Assembly: GCA_000310025.1 (NCBI GenBank)
Contig: FN648444.1
Span: 92,549-156,548, forward strand
DNA from: Ectocarpus siliculosus
Taxonomy: Eukaryota > Sar > Phaeophyceae > Ectocarpales > Ectocarpaceae
DNA length: 64,000 nucleotides
Direction of reading: 5' to 3'
The notes below the pieces were generated by a model. The model was not told where the DNA came from. It saw only the letters and a program-made list of their open reading frames with translations, and ran no database searches. Made by a program: the position numbers and the translations under genes. Shown here one piece after another: positions 46,695-58,820 of this stretch (the first letter of the stretch is position 1; each line of letters opens with the position of its first letter).

Positions 46695-49600
46695 CTAGTA
46701 CGGAATACCCGCACGCAGGAATATCCCCACCTTCTGCTGAAACCGAACTTCTCGCTTTCTAGCTTCCTCAATCTGGTCTCCCAGGCGAGCTTCCTCAGCC
46801 TCATGCTTCACCACCTGAGCAACCGTGCATCATCGCCATTCAAAGAACGGCCATGTTACACACTTGACGGGATTAAGCAAATGCACAATCCTATTAGGTG
46901 TCCGTGTTTGCTATGATATAAAGCTACATAAGACGGGCGACTAATGCCGTAAACGGAGAATGCTGCTGCAAACCCTGCCAAACGGTTTTTGTGAGCACCA
47001 CCAATTCCTGGAACTGCGCGCAGCGGACACGAGGCTATAGTCCATCAGATCACTGGTGGTATATTGATCCCGACAATACCATCCCCCTCACCTGAGCCTT
47101 CAGATCCTTGTGACGCTCAACCAGCCTCAGTATCGTCCGGCTCATGCTCGCCACCTTGTTGTGGAGGCTTTCGCTCAGGGAAATCTCCTTCTCGAGCCTG
47201 CCTTCCACAAACCGCGGGTTTTGAGAGCCAGAGGAAGTACATGTAGCGTTCCAGGCGAAGTGAGGCTGAGTTATTGTGGCGGCGACCAAATATTTGGCCC
47301 CTGGATCACACGAATCACGATTGATTGTGTCAACCGCGTGCAATTCATGGTGGACTCTGCTCCGTTTGAGTCGTGGCAGACCACTGTAGTCGGACGTGAC
47401 CAGGGTCTACACTCACGGTAGTAACGGCGCTATAATGCTTTGCGAGGAAATGTCAAATCAGTTCGACATTGTCTTCAGACACGTCCGGAACGTATCACAT
47501 TCTAGAGCAGAATCAATCAAGACATGCAACATAACCTACGTTAAGTGACCTGTAAGGACCAGGCCAATGTTTAGGCAGCAAGTGATTCAGTATCACGAGT
47601 GTCATGGGGAAATCTAGTACCTTCCATGCAGAGTACACAAGGCTTTGAACGAAACCGAGAATGACGTCGAGGTAACAACGTCATCGACAACGACGACGAC
47701 GAGGAAGAGGAGGACAGACTTCGACTTTCTGTGTGAGTAGTACCCCAAGTCGGATCAAGTTTCACAGTCGGTCTTGAAAAATGTGGTATCGAGCTAGCTT
47801 GGAAACGAAGAGAGAGATATGTCTACCATGTAAGCTAGCCCTACCAAGAATTATATATAGTGCGGGACCATTGACGATACAAGACGCAAACCCACCTTGC
47901 TTGTGCTAGTCGGGAGTCTTCATCCGCCGCTGCTTCTCGCTCTGAGGAGGTCCTCTCCATTGAATTCAAATCACTCTGGAAGGCATCATGGGGACCAAAC
48001 AAGCCGGTTGATACGGAACTCCGACGGTGGTTGTACATAGGGAGTGGTATCTTGGCGCGATGCCGTCGTCCATAACCTCTTTTGAGGGAAATCGTAACAT
48101 CTCTCTACCAACTGTTGCACACGAAATAATATGTGATTGTTGGAAACATAGGGATGTGGAAGCCGGTTTCGAGTTCTCGTGCCTGCATTTGTTGTCGTCA
48201 TTGGACCTCCCATCACAAAAAATCGACTCAAGTGAATAGATGTTGCTGTTTCGACCCAACCAAACAAGTCTTGGTTGGTACGAAGTTCATAGGCTTCGTT
48301 CCCAACGAATGGTCCTGGCTCATACACCGCAACATCACGAATGAACAAGAACAACACCGCCCGTACCCTCTCCCGCCTCTTTGCAAGAAAACCACAATTG
48401 CTCTTGATTCTCAAAGCCCGTCACCTGAAGGGTGCCAAGCCTCATCTCCAGCTCGGCGTTCTGCTGCCGGCACACCGCAAGCTCGTCGCCCTTCGTCTCC
48501 GCCTGGTCTTTGTATCGCTGCAGCTCGTCTCTAGACTCCTGGACAGTCCACAACCACACCATTAGCGCACCGTCCCACAAAGAAACAACAAACTCTAGCA
48601 CAGCAGCACTCGGTCAGGGTTGAAGCCAAGGGCGATCGTGCTGAACAGCGGGGATAAAACTACATTTGTCACCTCTACCAATCAGTACGCAGCGTTGGCT
48701 TAGGTTCCACCTGAAGCTCGCTGATGACCCTGTACTGGCTCTGGCGCAGGGTGCTGAGAGCTGTCTCGGCGGTTTCTTTGTCGAACTTGGCTTGTTTTCG
48801 GGCGGACTCGAGCTCTTTCGTAAGCGTCTCGATCTTCTCGTCAGTGCTGGAATACCTGCCACGAACAAACGAGCGTGTCCGTTTCCGGCGACGGCTATCA
48901 GTACAAGGGCGATGGTAGTCTTGCGGTGTTTGACAGCAGAAGTAGTGGTGTATCATGCGGTACTGCTACCTGAGGAATGGTCCTGTGTAAAGGCACCAGC
49001 AACGTGAAACGACGGGGGCAACTTTTGGCTCACTTCTCCTTGAGAGCCAAGTTTTCCCCGATAGCTTTGATGAGTTTGACCTCCAACCCGCTGGTGCGCT
49101 TGGCGTGTTGCTCGTCACTGGTCCTCACCCGATGTTTGAGCTCGCTCACCTTCGTCAACCAGAACAACAAGTGGAGACTATGGTCTGCACCGGATAAGCA
49201 CGGCTGTTATCGCCCATAAAGAAGGGCCAGTTGTTCCATGGGTGTTTGTTGGCATACTTGCTGTTTCTTAAGTGTTTTCCTGCGGATATTAAGTGAGTGT
49301 CAGTTCGACACGGCCGTTGTTGTTGCCGCTTCCCCGTACGGGAAGGACTTCTATGGTACACCCTCGGCAAGAGTTCTCGATGGACCGAAACTAGAACAGT
49401 ACTGAGACTCCCACGGACTGAAAAACACAGCTCCTCGACAGCGAAACTTTTCAACCTAGTATTTTGGCGCCATTTTAGTGGCAGAGCACGATGACTCAAT
49501 CAAGGCACCGTATAGTTCTACAGAACAGCTGATTCACCAAATATCCAGCGATCGACGAGCTTTCGCAAAGAGATTCGAATTGATGCAAGAGGACCACGAT

Positions 49601-52462
49601 GTACAGATGGGATGGATACCCACTCAAGGGCATGTCCTCGGGGCGAATGTAGCGTACGACGCCGAGCTTTGAGCCTTAGCGCCTCACATAATTTTGACGA
49701 GTTCCATACAAACACCAAAGCAAGCATCGACAGACACTGCTGTGCTCACTCTTCCGGTCGTGCGCTACATACCTCGGCCAGGGCTTCATCCCGCTCTGTG
49801 AGAACGCTCTCGCGCTTCAGTTCTTCCTGCTCCAGCAACTGGAGGCGGATACGACGGGTGAAACGATGAGCAGGGGCGTTTCCTGCGTACACCATGGGGT
49901 TAGTACCGACGGGATCTAAACCATACGTCGTATGTAGCACTCGCTACGCCCACACTCTAATATAATGGCTTCCAGAGAGACTACGAAGGTAGCTCGACTG
50001 GTGAGGGTGAGTAGGGCTAATGTTTACTGTGTCTGCAAAACGCAATTCGAGTGGTGGTTGTCGTACTGTAGTGCGGATTTTCTAGACGTTATGTTGTCCA
50101 TGCACACAACCTTGAGCAGCCTCGAGTTCTGTGTTGCCGCCACGATCATGGCGTTCTCTTGACCCTGGCGCTCCTCTCGTTCCACCTGCACAAATTTCCG
50201 TGGCAGATCAATCGACGCCCGTAGTCGGGCGGGGGTTGTTGAAAGGGTCAGTACCACGCGCGCACGCGAAGACGTAGCACCCACCGCGGCCACGCTCCAT
50301 TTGTCGTGCTTGGTGGACCGAAAGAATTCAAAAAGCCCCCAAGACATGAAGACTCTTGTATTCTAGCTCAGGCTGCCTCAGAACATCCAGGAAGCGGTCA
50401 AAACTTGAAGCTCTCTGTGAGTTCAGTGGTACGCTAGAACTCCTAGCAGTGCGCCATAGTCTAGAGGCTGAGAGTCTGCAAAACGTACATGAAGTCGCTT
50501 GATTTCTCGACGGAGGCGATCGCTCTCGCGTTTATGCTTCTGGACGGCGTTGTCCTTAGTCTCGATCACTCCGTGTAGGGATCCCATTTCCTTTTCGACG
50601 GAGTCGATGCCTTCGCGAAGACCCTGATTTTGCCGAGATAGTAGCAGCACCTGGGCATCAACGTACGGGAGGAACGTTTCATAATGTATCGTACGTTGTA
50701 CGGGGTACACCTTTTCGGATGAACCTTTTTGGGCAGTCACGTTCTTTCGTCCGTTCAAAACTGGTTAAATCTGAGTGAGAGACAAGTTTCATGGCAGTTG
50801 AAGATTGTTCAACCGATCGCCGTAAACCTGTCTGGGGTGTTGATGCCGCAGGCAGACTACCCTTTATTTTGCTCGCCTCTTGGTGCTTGGCGCTGATCAT
50901 CCCATCGCGCAGCTTAATAAGATGCAGAGTCTCTTCCTTCGTGCGAGGAGCAGGGTCGACAGGCTTGTTTCGTCCGTTTTTCGTTTTGCCTTTCCGCCCC
51001 CTTTTTGTTCTGCTGGTTGTGGTTGCGCTCCTTACCCCGGAGCTCCTCGCAGAGATAGACGTACTGAGCGCAGAGTTCTCTGGCGAGGCATGCAGAGAAG
51101 TGAAAAAGTGGGGCATAAAAGGGCGCATCGCAGGGTCAAGGCCTATTTTTGTCTGCGTGTGGTGTTTGCGTCTCCTTCAGGAAATATTGCGCGGACTTGC
51201 TGATTCTTCATATATACAAGACGTTAGTATCTGACACGAGCCTGCTTTGCGGGTCTTTTCCCGCGCTTCCTTCATTGCCGTGCTAGACTTGTTTCCCTCT
51301 AGACTATTCCATTGTGGTCGTGATCCCCTTCATTCCCGTAGCTCGTTGTCTCTAAACTCCCTCCGCGATGCCTCTCAAACGAATAGACCCGACCCGCTGT
51401 GACGAATAGAACTCCCGCAGGGTGCGTTTTTGTTACACGCATCGACCGCGCTAACCGTTTGACCAATGAAAAGACGTCAGTCTCAGTGCGGTTGAAAACA
51501 CAAAACACTCCTAAATGCCATGAACTAGGACCCCGTGAGGGGGCGGCATGGGGGAGGCTAAGCTATTCTCCAGAAACGCTAGCAACAGAAGAGAACTGCA
51601 CGTGTCTACCAAGGCTGGTACCTTGCACTCGAGTTCGTTTTTGGAGTGCGTTCACCGTCGTCCTCATTGCTTTCACTATAATCACTCTCATCACCATTTT
51701 TACTGCTAATTTCGGCAGTTCTTCTCTAGCCCTGCGTCGTTTGTCGTGGGGAAGTTCATCTGGCTCGAAGCTCTTACTCTCTTCTCTTCCACTCCATGCT
51801 CCCCTCCTCCATTGCTATTTTGGTTATTATCTTGTCCTCCTGTTCGTGTTCCAGTTCCTCATCCTCCATCGCTACCAAATGAATTCCGCACCACATTACA
51901 AGTTGCACTAAGATCCCAACCTATTGGCCGTGGTGGAAATTGGTCGATCAGTACATATGTAGTCCATGACGTTTGAAAATGTCATGAGTTCGAACCGACA
52001 GAAAACGAGCCAACTCGAAGATAAAACCGTCTCCGAACCTGTTGGTGCGAGAAACCTTCAGACGAAGCAAGGCTGTTTCCGGGTGTGTGTAAATCCCATC
52101 TATTATGGGTTACATGAGGTAACTAAATAGTTTTATATACAGGACAACTACTGTAATATTTCAGTACCAGGTTGTACATACGGAGTATTTTCTGAGAACC
52201 CAGACAAGTCACACAAACGGCAATGGGTTTTTATTGCGAGACATTGGGAAGAAAGTCAACACCAACGAAAATCCGAGAACAGGTCGTTGTGAAACCCACC
52301 TGTTACTAACGGGCTGAATCGTGTGGTGGTGCTGCTGCTGTCGGAGTCGCATGTCCTTATTATGCTCGCGCTGTCATCGGTCACACTCCCAATGCTCTCT
52401 TCAAGGCTGTCTTCTTCCTGCCCCGATCCACTGGCCGTTGGACTGGCATCAAGTTCAGCCAT
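46695..52462 (-). CDS. Coiled-coil protein, 14 exons, unidentified
   Basis: Proposed exons in gene order: 52462-52307, 51725-51622, 51079-51036, 50932-50861, 50760-50711, 50650-50489, 50185-50111, 49838-49773, 49149-49034, 48855-48711, 48538-48425, 47975-47896, 47197-47092, 46814-46695 (stop TAG). All phases agree; 1410 nt, 469 aa. The N-terminus (MAELDASPTASGSGQEED) and exon 2 (DESDYSESNEDDGERTP) are acidic and disordered. From ELCAQYVYLCEEL on, nearly the whole chain is heptad-rich coiled coil (VEKEMGSLHGVIETKDNAVQ, KIETLTKELESARKQAKFDK, LVERHKDLKAQVVKHEAEEA), ending FLRAGIPY. Such proteins are typical of flagellar, centrosomal or trafficking structures, but no family is recognised. The first two junctions are least certain; from 50650 downward the chain is firm. 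Divergent from SDHD. Confidence 0.7.
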
Positions 52463-53214
52463 GGAGCTGTGTTGTCGACCTGGCAAAACCCTATGTATCG
52501 CGCCCAGGACAGTGGTGGTGTATACAGCAGTCCGAGAGAGCAGGGGAGAGCAAGTTATTCTGCTACTGCAGGCGTCGGAACACGTTCGAGCTTGAACTGC
52601 AAAACTTGAGCAACAGCCAGCGAGGACGTGTTGAGGAGCGCTGTCTACAGGTTTCCTGCAAACCGGAAGAGTTGTCTGGCCTTTGATGGACAAGTTGGTG
52701 GCTAGAAGGCAGACGACACCAACGGTCGTTGTATGTGTACATGTGGCGGGGGTTACTATTAGCCCGCTTCCGCCGAACTGTAAGAGTGAGCCTTCACTTG
52801 TACGAACTCCAAGTATAGTCTACTTACTACCTTAACAGAACCGTGAGATGATATTTCTCGGCATCCTGCTCTCTACGCTTTGACTTTGCACCTCTGTTGA
52901 CGATAGTCTCCTTATGCCTTCTGCCCCTCCCTTCTATCTTTTTACACGATGCGCGGCAACACCACATGCGCAACTTGTGCCCTTGTTTCATGTGTTTCCC
53001 GTCTCATTTCGTGGCCGCGTCTGTACTCGGAAGTCGAAGAGCAATAAAAAAACTCGGTTACACACACGCCTTTGTTTCAACTAACAAACTCCTTCACTTT
53101 GCAGTTTGCGTGGCCCCTTTCAAGCCTGCCGACCAGCCGACCAGCCGAAGACATCATCATCCCACGCACCGGCACTGCAGCTGTGCTACCCGCCGTCTAG
53201 CGAAATAGAGAATC
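52463..53214. promoter_or_regulatory. Divergent region between the coiled-coil gene and SDHD
   Basis: About 750 bases lie between the two start codons and should hold both promoters. No clear element is visible and no exon is supported. Confidence 0.35.
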
Positions 53215-56166
53215 ATGTCAGCCTCGTTGCAAAGGTCCTCCGCGCTGCTGCGACCTGTGGTTACTGCCCACGTCAGGCGACTCCATTCATCAGGTAGGCA
53301 ACAGCTTGATGTGGTTGGTACATCGATTGCAGCAGCGGAGGATAGTCCGCTGCCAAGAACCAAGAAGCACCGGTGAAGTTCGCCATCACATTTTAGGACA
53401 CGCCGTGACGGCACCTGTCACCTTGAGCCCCAACACCTTGCGTTCCCCTTAGTACAGGATTGCAACGGCAAGGGTGGTAGTGGTGCCGCTTTCTCGTGAA
53501 CACTGCCTTCTAGAGTTGAACGTCCGACACCGGGCAAGAAGTGCAACTACCCGCAGCACCGCAGCAGCCCATCGACCCCTTGCTTGCAGCGTGCCGTATG
53601 TACTAAAATGCACATCGACCGTCGCTGCTGTGTACCGCAACATGCAGTCAACAGCTAGTCTATTGATCTAGCAGGATCGATGTAGATGAGAGCTGCCTCC
53701 TGATGGTTGTGGGGGCATTTCCACACAACTGCATATTCACCGGTATGGTTGGTATCAGCACTGGACACGACCACGCCTTGGATTTTGGACCGCTAACGTC
53801 TTGCGATATCGGTTCGACATTTCGACAACCGGATACGTTGCATCCGGTGATGTCGCATGATGTCGTCGAAACGGTATTCATTGTACTGGGGAATGATTCG
53901 AGACATCGGGAGATATCGCGAAACGATGTCCTTCGGGTGTGCTCTGCTGTTTTTTTCGCACCAAAGCGAAAAGCACGTCCATGCTTCGATAGAAGAACAG
54001 GACAGATTCGCGCTGCATACTTGTATGCATTGTACGTGAGGGCCAAAGGCGAAACCCCTCTCTGCTTGTGAAGACGAAGACGAAGATCCGCTCGTTTTGG
54101 CTGCGAAAGCTGCGCCTTCGTAGCGCACGCCAAACGCAAAGAAGGAAAAACCTAGTTGACCACTGATGCTGTTTTTCTATCATTCTTTGTTTGCGCCATT
54201 CGTCGCCCACGCTACACGTGTCTCCTGGGCAGTGCCAAAGACATCTTCTGCCCCTGGGAGCGCAAGCGTACTCAACGGTAAGCATGGCGCAGAGTGCTAT
54301 TTGACAAATAGACTTTTCGTAGCGCGTCGCGAGACCGTGCTCCGCTTAGCTTTTGACGGCGATTGAATTCGTACTCTCGGTTGTTAGACGTGTGCGGCCA
54401 CATGCTGGATGTGTGTCCGTCTGCAGCCTTTCAGCGATTTGCTATGATCATATGCGGATCGCCGAGAAATGTTGCTGCTTTGTCGGCGTATGGGCGTGGC
54501 TGGAGTTTTGTGATTGCGCGTCATCACTTTTTTCGACGCGTCCAGCAGTCTCCGCTCATAACTGGTTCTAGGGGTCAAGATACCCCGGCAGCAAGGATAT
54601 GAACGACATGACAGGTGCTGTCGTTGTAGCTGCAACGCATCATCTCCTCACCGATACCTCTTCCTCCTTAATCGCTCGTTCCGAATCTCATTTTTTGCCT
54701 GGCCTGACCTGACCTGATGTGGATGTTGCTTCTGGGCGCTGCAGCCGATGATGGGAAGCTGGGCACGAAGCTGTACCATGCCGTGAACATGGTGGTTCTA
54801 GCCGGAGTGCCTGCGGCCGTGGCCACGAGCCCATCCGCCCTTACCATGCCTCTAGACATCGTGCTCGGGATCGCCATGCCCCTGCACGCACATATCGGCA
54901 TGAACTACGGTGAGCTGCCCTCTCTCTTCAAGAAGACTTGGGGGGGGGGGGGGGGGGGTGATTTAATACGGTGAACTGCCCTTTCTCTTTCAAGAAGGCT
55001 TGGGGTATGTATGTGTTTGCATACGGAAAGCTTCCCTTTCTCTTCAAGAACGCTTGGAGTGTGTGTCAGAGTGATGTGGTATTATGTTTGTACCCAAGTT
55101 GGCCTTGCTCTCTCTGAGATCTCTGGCGCCTCTGGCTGCAGCACCGCACGATTCCGGCGCGACCCTGACGATAGCTGATGCCGTGGCGTTAACACGAGGC
55201 TCGAGCACGTCGGTTTAGCTCCCAGCGCTTCAACTCTGATCAACAAACACAACGGTGCCTGTTATGGTAAGCAACGTTGCCTGGAACGATAAGGCTGTTG
55301 CGTCTGCTGGCGTGTTACGGACATGGTCCCGTCTACGTAACGCCGGTAAACGCTGAACGCCTCACGTCAGTTCCTCCGGGAGAGTTGTATGTACCTTTAG
55401 CTTGCCTGCGTTTCGTGTTGAACGAGATGCAGCGAAATTATGCGATAAACCCGGGCTGCTCTTCGTTTTTGAGAAGCGGAGACATGAAATCTTTCACGGG
55501 TCTCCCCTCAGCACATGCTCTTCATTTTCGTTTGGTGCAATCCGTAAATACTTTCCGGCATGTCGATTTTTTATTCCGGTTGGGCCTTGATTTATTTCCT
55601 GCTCGTACTGGCGATGTTGTTCGCTGTGCTTTCGTGACTGTCGTCCCATCTCTTTTCGGTCTTTCAGTTATCAGCGACTACGTACCGAAGTCAGCTCGGG
55701 GGGGCGCGAGGGGTGCCATGCTTGCGGCATCGGTACTAGCTACCCTTGGGCTTTTGAAGGTAAGGCCCAGGGTCTTGCGTCATTCAATGGTTACCGGTTT
55801 GTATATTTTCAGGGTCGACTTGTTAGCGGTGCTTGTCGCGGTTGAAGACACGGTGGTCACATAAGATCATTTCTTCGGTGGGGTGTACAGTACATGACTT
55901 TGGGTATGTATGCGTTTGGTGGAGGTCTTACGTTGAAGCCTTGTTCATCCCCTGCCGAAGTACTGTGGTGTTTGAAGCGCGTTGCGAAATCGCGTGCAGC
56001 GGAGGGAAAAAATAGATGAAAATACAATTGGAAAATATACCCGGGTATTTTCCTTATCCCGCCACGTCCCCGTCTGTTGCAGCTCAACCTTACTGGTGCT
56101 GGCCTCACGGAGACACTCAAGGCCACTTGGAGGGGGCCCAAGCCGAAAGAGGAGGGCGCAAAATAG
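53215..56166 (+). CDS. SDHD: Succinate dehydrogenase membrane anchor subunit D (complete, 4 exons)
   Basis: Exons: 53215-53293, 54745-54909, 55668-55759, 56083-56166; 420 nt, 139 aa, phases 1, 1, 0. The N-terminus (MSASLQRSSALLRPVVTAHV, then RRLHSSA) is a classic mitochondrial presequence. The mature protein keeps the CybS pattern: KLYHAVNMVVLAGVPAAVAT as first membrane helix, ALTMPLDIVLGIAMPLHAHI with the His expected to ligate heme b, GMNYVISDYV with the quinone-site Asp-Tyr, a third helix MLAASVLATLGLLK, and the tail LNLTGAGLTETLKATWRGPK. It anchors complex II in the inner mitochondrial membrane and helps pass electrons to ubiquinone. The last exon is far from exon 3 but fits in phase and family sequence. 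The donor of exon 2 is embedded in a local triplicated repeat. Confidence 0.93.
54905..55058 (+). repeat. Three imperfect copies of a splice-donor segment in SDHD intron 2, with a long G run
   Basis: The exon 2/intron 2 junction (TACGGTGAGCTGCCCTCTCT and on to GACTTGGGG) is followed by two degenerate copies, at about 54967-55006 (TACGGTGAACTGCCC) and 55021-55058 (TACGGAAAGCTTCCC). Between copies one and two is a run of about 19 G (54940-54958). The second copy still has a GT that could act as a donor. Confidence 0.75.
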
Positions 56167-56385
56167 ACACACACACAATGGAAGACACAACAGGGGCTCC
56201 GTTCAGCCACGAAAGAGCTCACTTGAAAGCTGTCAATGCCGGAGGCCTGTCATCACACGGCACGTGTGCGTTGGCCTTTGCTGCAGGTCGGCAATACCAA
56301 ACCGGGCGCTGTTGTGCAAAGCTGTGGGAGAGTGTATAGGCCACGCAACAGCACTGTAAATATAGGCGTCGGTAGTTTCTGGTAG

Positions 56386-56815
56386 CTCGACAAACCCGAA
56401 CATTTCATGTTGTTTGACGAGGCAGGTTGTCCGCTGGAAGCCGTCGCCATTCCTACTTCTGCCGATGCAGAAGGGAGGTACGTTTTTGGTTCTTGCTCGC
56501 TGTCGCTTTCAGTATTGTCGATTTGCGTTTGGAGGCGCAGCTCGCTGCTGATTGTCGGAGTGGGTGTCTCAATCAAGTCTTTGGTGTGTGCCGCGAGTGT
56601 TCCATTTCGGCGCTAGGGTTATTTAAGTTGTGCCCTCTTGCAGCTCAGGGGGCCGCCGGCGCAGAGAGCACCTTGCTGTGGACACACTCTCATTGTGTAA
56701 AAGATACACTAAATCGTTTCCCATGCATCAGTTTCGCGCGTGCAACGCGGCGAAGCCGTTGTCAACGGGGATCAGGTGGGCTCAGTTTCTAGCCCGGAAG
56801 GAGATCATGGGCTGA
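56386..56815 (+). CDS. Unidentified two-exon 3' gene fragment (candidate)
   Basis: Exon 56386-56477 (acceptor GTAG, donor GAG|GTACGT) reads LDKPEHFMLFDEAGCPLEAV and ends in phase 2. Exon 56644-56815 (acceptor CTTGCAG after a pyrimidine-rich tract) continues in phase with HLAVDTLSLCKRYTKSFPMH and RWAQFLARKEIMG, then stop TGA. Composition and splice signals look genuine, but no upstream exon was found and the family is unknown. The opposite strand is also open over the first exon. Confidence 0.35.
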
Positions 56816-57286
56816 GAAGCGAAGTTGACTCAAGCCGCGTCTTATTACCGTCAAAAGAGAATACTCTGGGAAAAGCACCGAATGGCGGCGCGTCGTCAGT
56901 CTGTTCCAGAGCCCGGTGGATCAGCGTCCCAAGACATCAAATGCTGCCATGCCGCGCTACATACTAGATTGCCATGGCTTTGATGTACGTCAATTTTTCG
57001 CGAAAAGGAAGCAGCACAAACTTACCTATATCGTCAAAAACTGCAGTGCTCGAAAAGCGTACCACACATGATCAGCCGAATCTCTGGCTCTCACCAGCAT
57101 TACACATACTGTATACTGTAGGGGTCTAACAAGAAATACCTCAATTGCTCGCGCGAAGCGCGAAAAAGTAGGGGCGGCGAGAATGCATTTTATTATGGAG
57201 CACACACTACTAATGTAGTAGCGGCTTAGAGCTCAAGAGAGGCGTGTTTTGGTGGATACTCCGTTGAAGGGAGCTGTTTTGGCTAG

Positions 57287-57609
57287 ATGCTGACCGTTCC
57301 ACATCTTGTTCAAGGCAGGCATCGTTCGCAATGTGGAGGCGGGGTGATGTCGATGTCCTCGGACTACCTTTTCCCGCCGGTGCTAAATGATGGCAGCCGT
57401 GGGCCCTCGAAGCTTACGGCGACCCAGATGAGGTCGTCCTTAAAGGCGCACTTGCAGGCGGCCGACCTGCCTACCCATTTCCCATGCATTATTTTAGAGT
57501 GCGCGGTTCGTTGAGCAGGTCCGTCCATGGACGGCTCCACCATGAGGGAGAGGAGTCCGTGCAGATGGAAGGTTGAAGAACGGAGTTGATGGCCAAGTAC
57601 TACTTTTAG
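57287..57609 (+). mobile_element. Broken tyrosine recombinase (Crypton/Ngaro-like) C-terminal relic
   Basis: The frame from 57287 reads SDYLFPPVL and then TATQMRSSLKAHLQAADLP, the segment that precedes the catalytic core end in eukaryotic tyrosine recombinases. Near 57481-57483 the frame shifts, and the new frame continues with MHYFRVRGSLSRSV, matching the family motif MHSFRVGGS, which carries the catalytic His and Arg. Further on, a TGA at 57574 stands where the conserved GGW Trp is expected, followed by RTELMAKYYF with the nucleophile Tyr region and a TAG at 57607. A frameshift and a stop mean it is dead. No terminal repeats were found, and the N-terminal part upstream is not recognisable. 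Confidence 0.7.
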
Positions 57610-58820
57610 CCTTCCAAACGGCAGCGGGCGGCCAGCCGTGCGGTCACACCAAGCGATTCTCTCATCAGCTGCTGCTGCTGCTGTAGGGAAAAATTGGAGA
57701 GACTGCGCGCACATGGGTGTGGACTTGCTTCCCTCGCTTTTACGCCGCAAGCAGTGTACAACGGGCCATGATAATCGAAATATCGCGCCTCCTATGATGT
57801 ACAGCAGTAGTATTATTCCTTTGGCCGATTTCTGACGCCAGAGTCAAACAGGGAAAATGCATGGTGCATTTTGCAAAGATGTAGATGGACCAAATCCAGG
57901 TGATCAGCAGGAAAAACGCAACAACCTTTGCACACAAGCCGTGAAGAAGTTTAAGTAAGGCAGCGACAGACAACGTTTGTTTGTCTGTCTCGAGACGAAA
58001 TCGAGGGAACTCGGAACGCAAGTACGACAACAAGAGATTGTATACTGCTGCGAGAAGCTTGAAATTGCTTGTGCTTTTCGGATACTTAAGCAGGTGCCAT
58101 TTGGGTGCTGCAGGGGGGGGGGGGGGCGGGAGAGAGAGAAGTACATAATATCCAGCGTTGGGTCCCGGGATCCCGGGATCCTCTACGAGCGCGTCTCCGA
58201 AGTCTCCGAAGATGGGGGTTGTTGACCAGGAATATAACGGTACCAGGGGTCGCATATCCACTCCATGTGCCCCCCCCAACCATGCTTGATGGTTCTGGGT
58301 GGGTGTGTCGTGCGCCTGTCTGTCGGCGTCTCTCTGCTGTGTCCTCTGCTCCCACTTCCAACACACACAGCTGTGGAGTTGAATCACGCATCGGGAGCAA
58401 GGTGACCTTCTTTGGCGATCCGAGGCAGCCTCGGGTGAGCCAAAGAGCTTTGAATGTTGGAACATATTGCGGGCTTTTTATCCGCCCATGACCTTTTGCA
58501 CGGGCAAAGGTGCCGGTGGCTACTTGTCGCTTTAGAGGCCCGCCTGCTGGGTGTGTGCCTGGTGCCCTGATGTGCGTTATGACGCACCTCGGGCTGCGAG
58601 GAGTTGTTCGTGGCTGGACCCTTTCGGAATTCTGCGCGGTGAATCTGTTGATCTGTTTGGTCGATCGTGCTGCTGCTGGTGCTTCATTGCTCCGTCTTGT
58701 TACCAAATCCGCCTGCCACTGCTGCACGACTGCTGTTGTACGACGCCGCCGTTGGTATACCCCCCTATCCCGAAGTGACATGCCACCGGTCGTCAACGGT
58801 AGCTACACATTGAGATCGAT
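57610..58820. other. Region without a supported gene
   Basis: Open frames exist on both strands (minus 58796-58086, minus 58465-57740), but they show low-complexity, non-coding-like composition and no splice chain. A G-rich run near 58112-58130 precedes an AG repeat. Small tandem palindromes built on CCCGGGATC occur near 58163-58182. Confidence 0.4.

Noticed and set aside
55800-55864. Short frame after TTTTCAG considered as the last SDHD exon
   Set aside because: It lacks family sequence, whereas the exon at 56083-56166 fits in phase and encodes the expected conserved tail.
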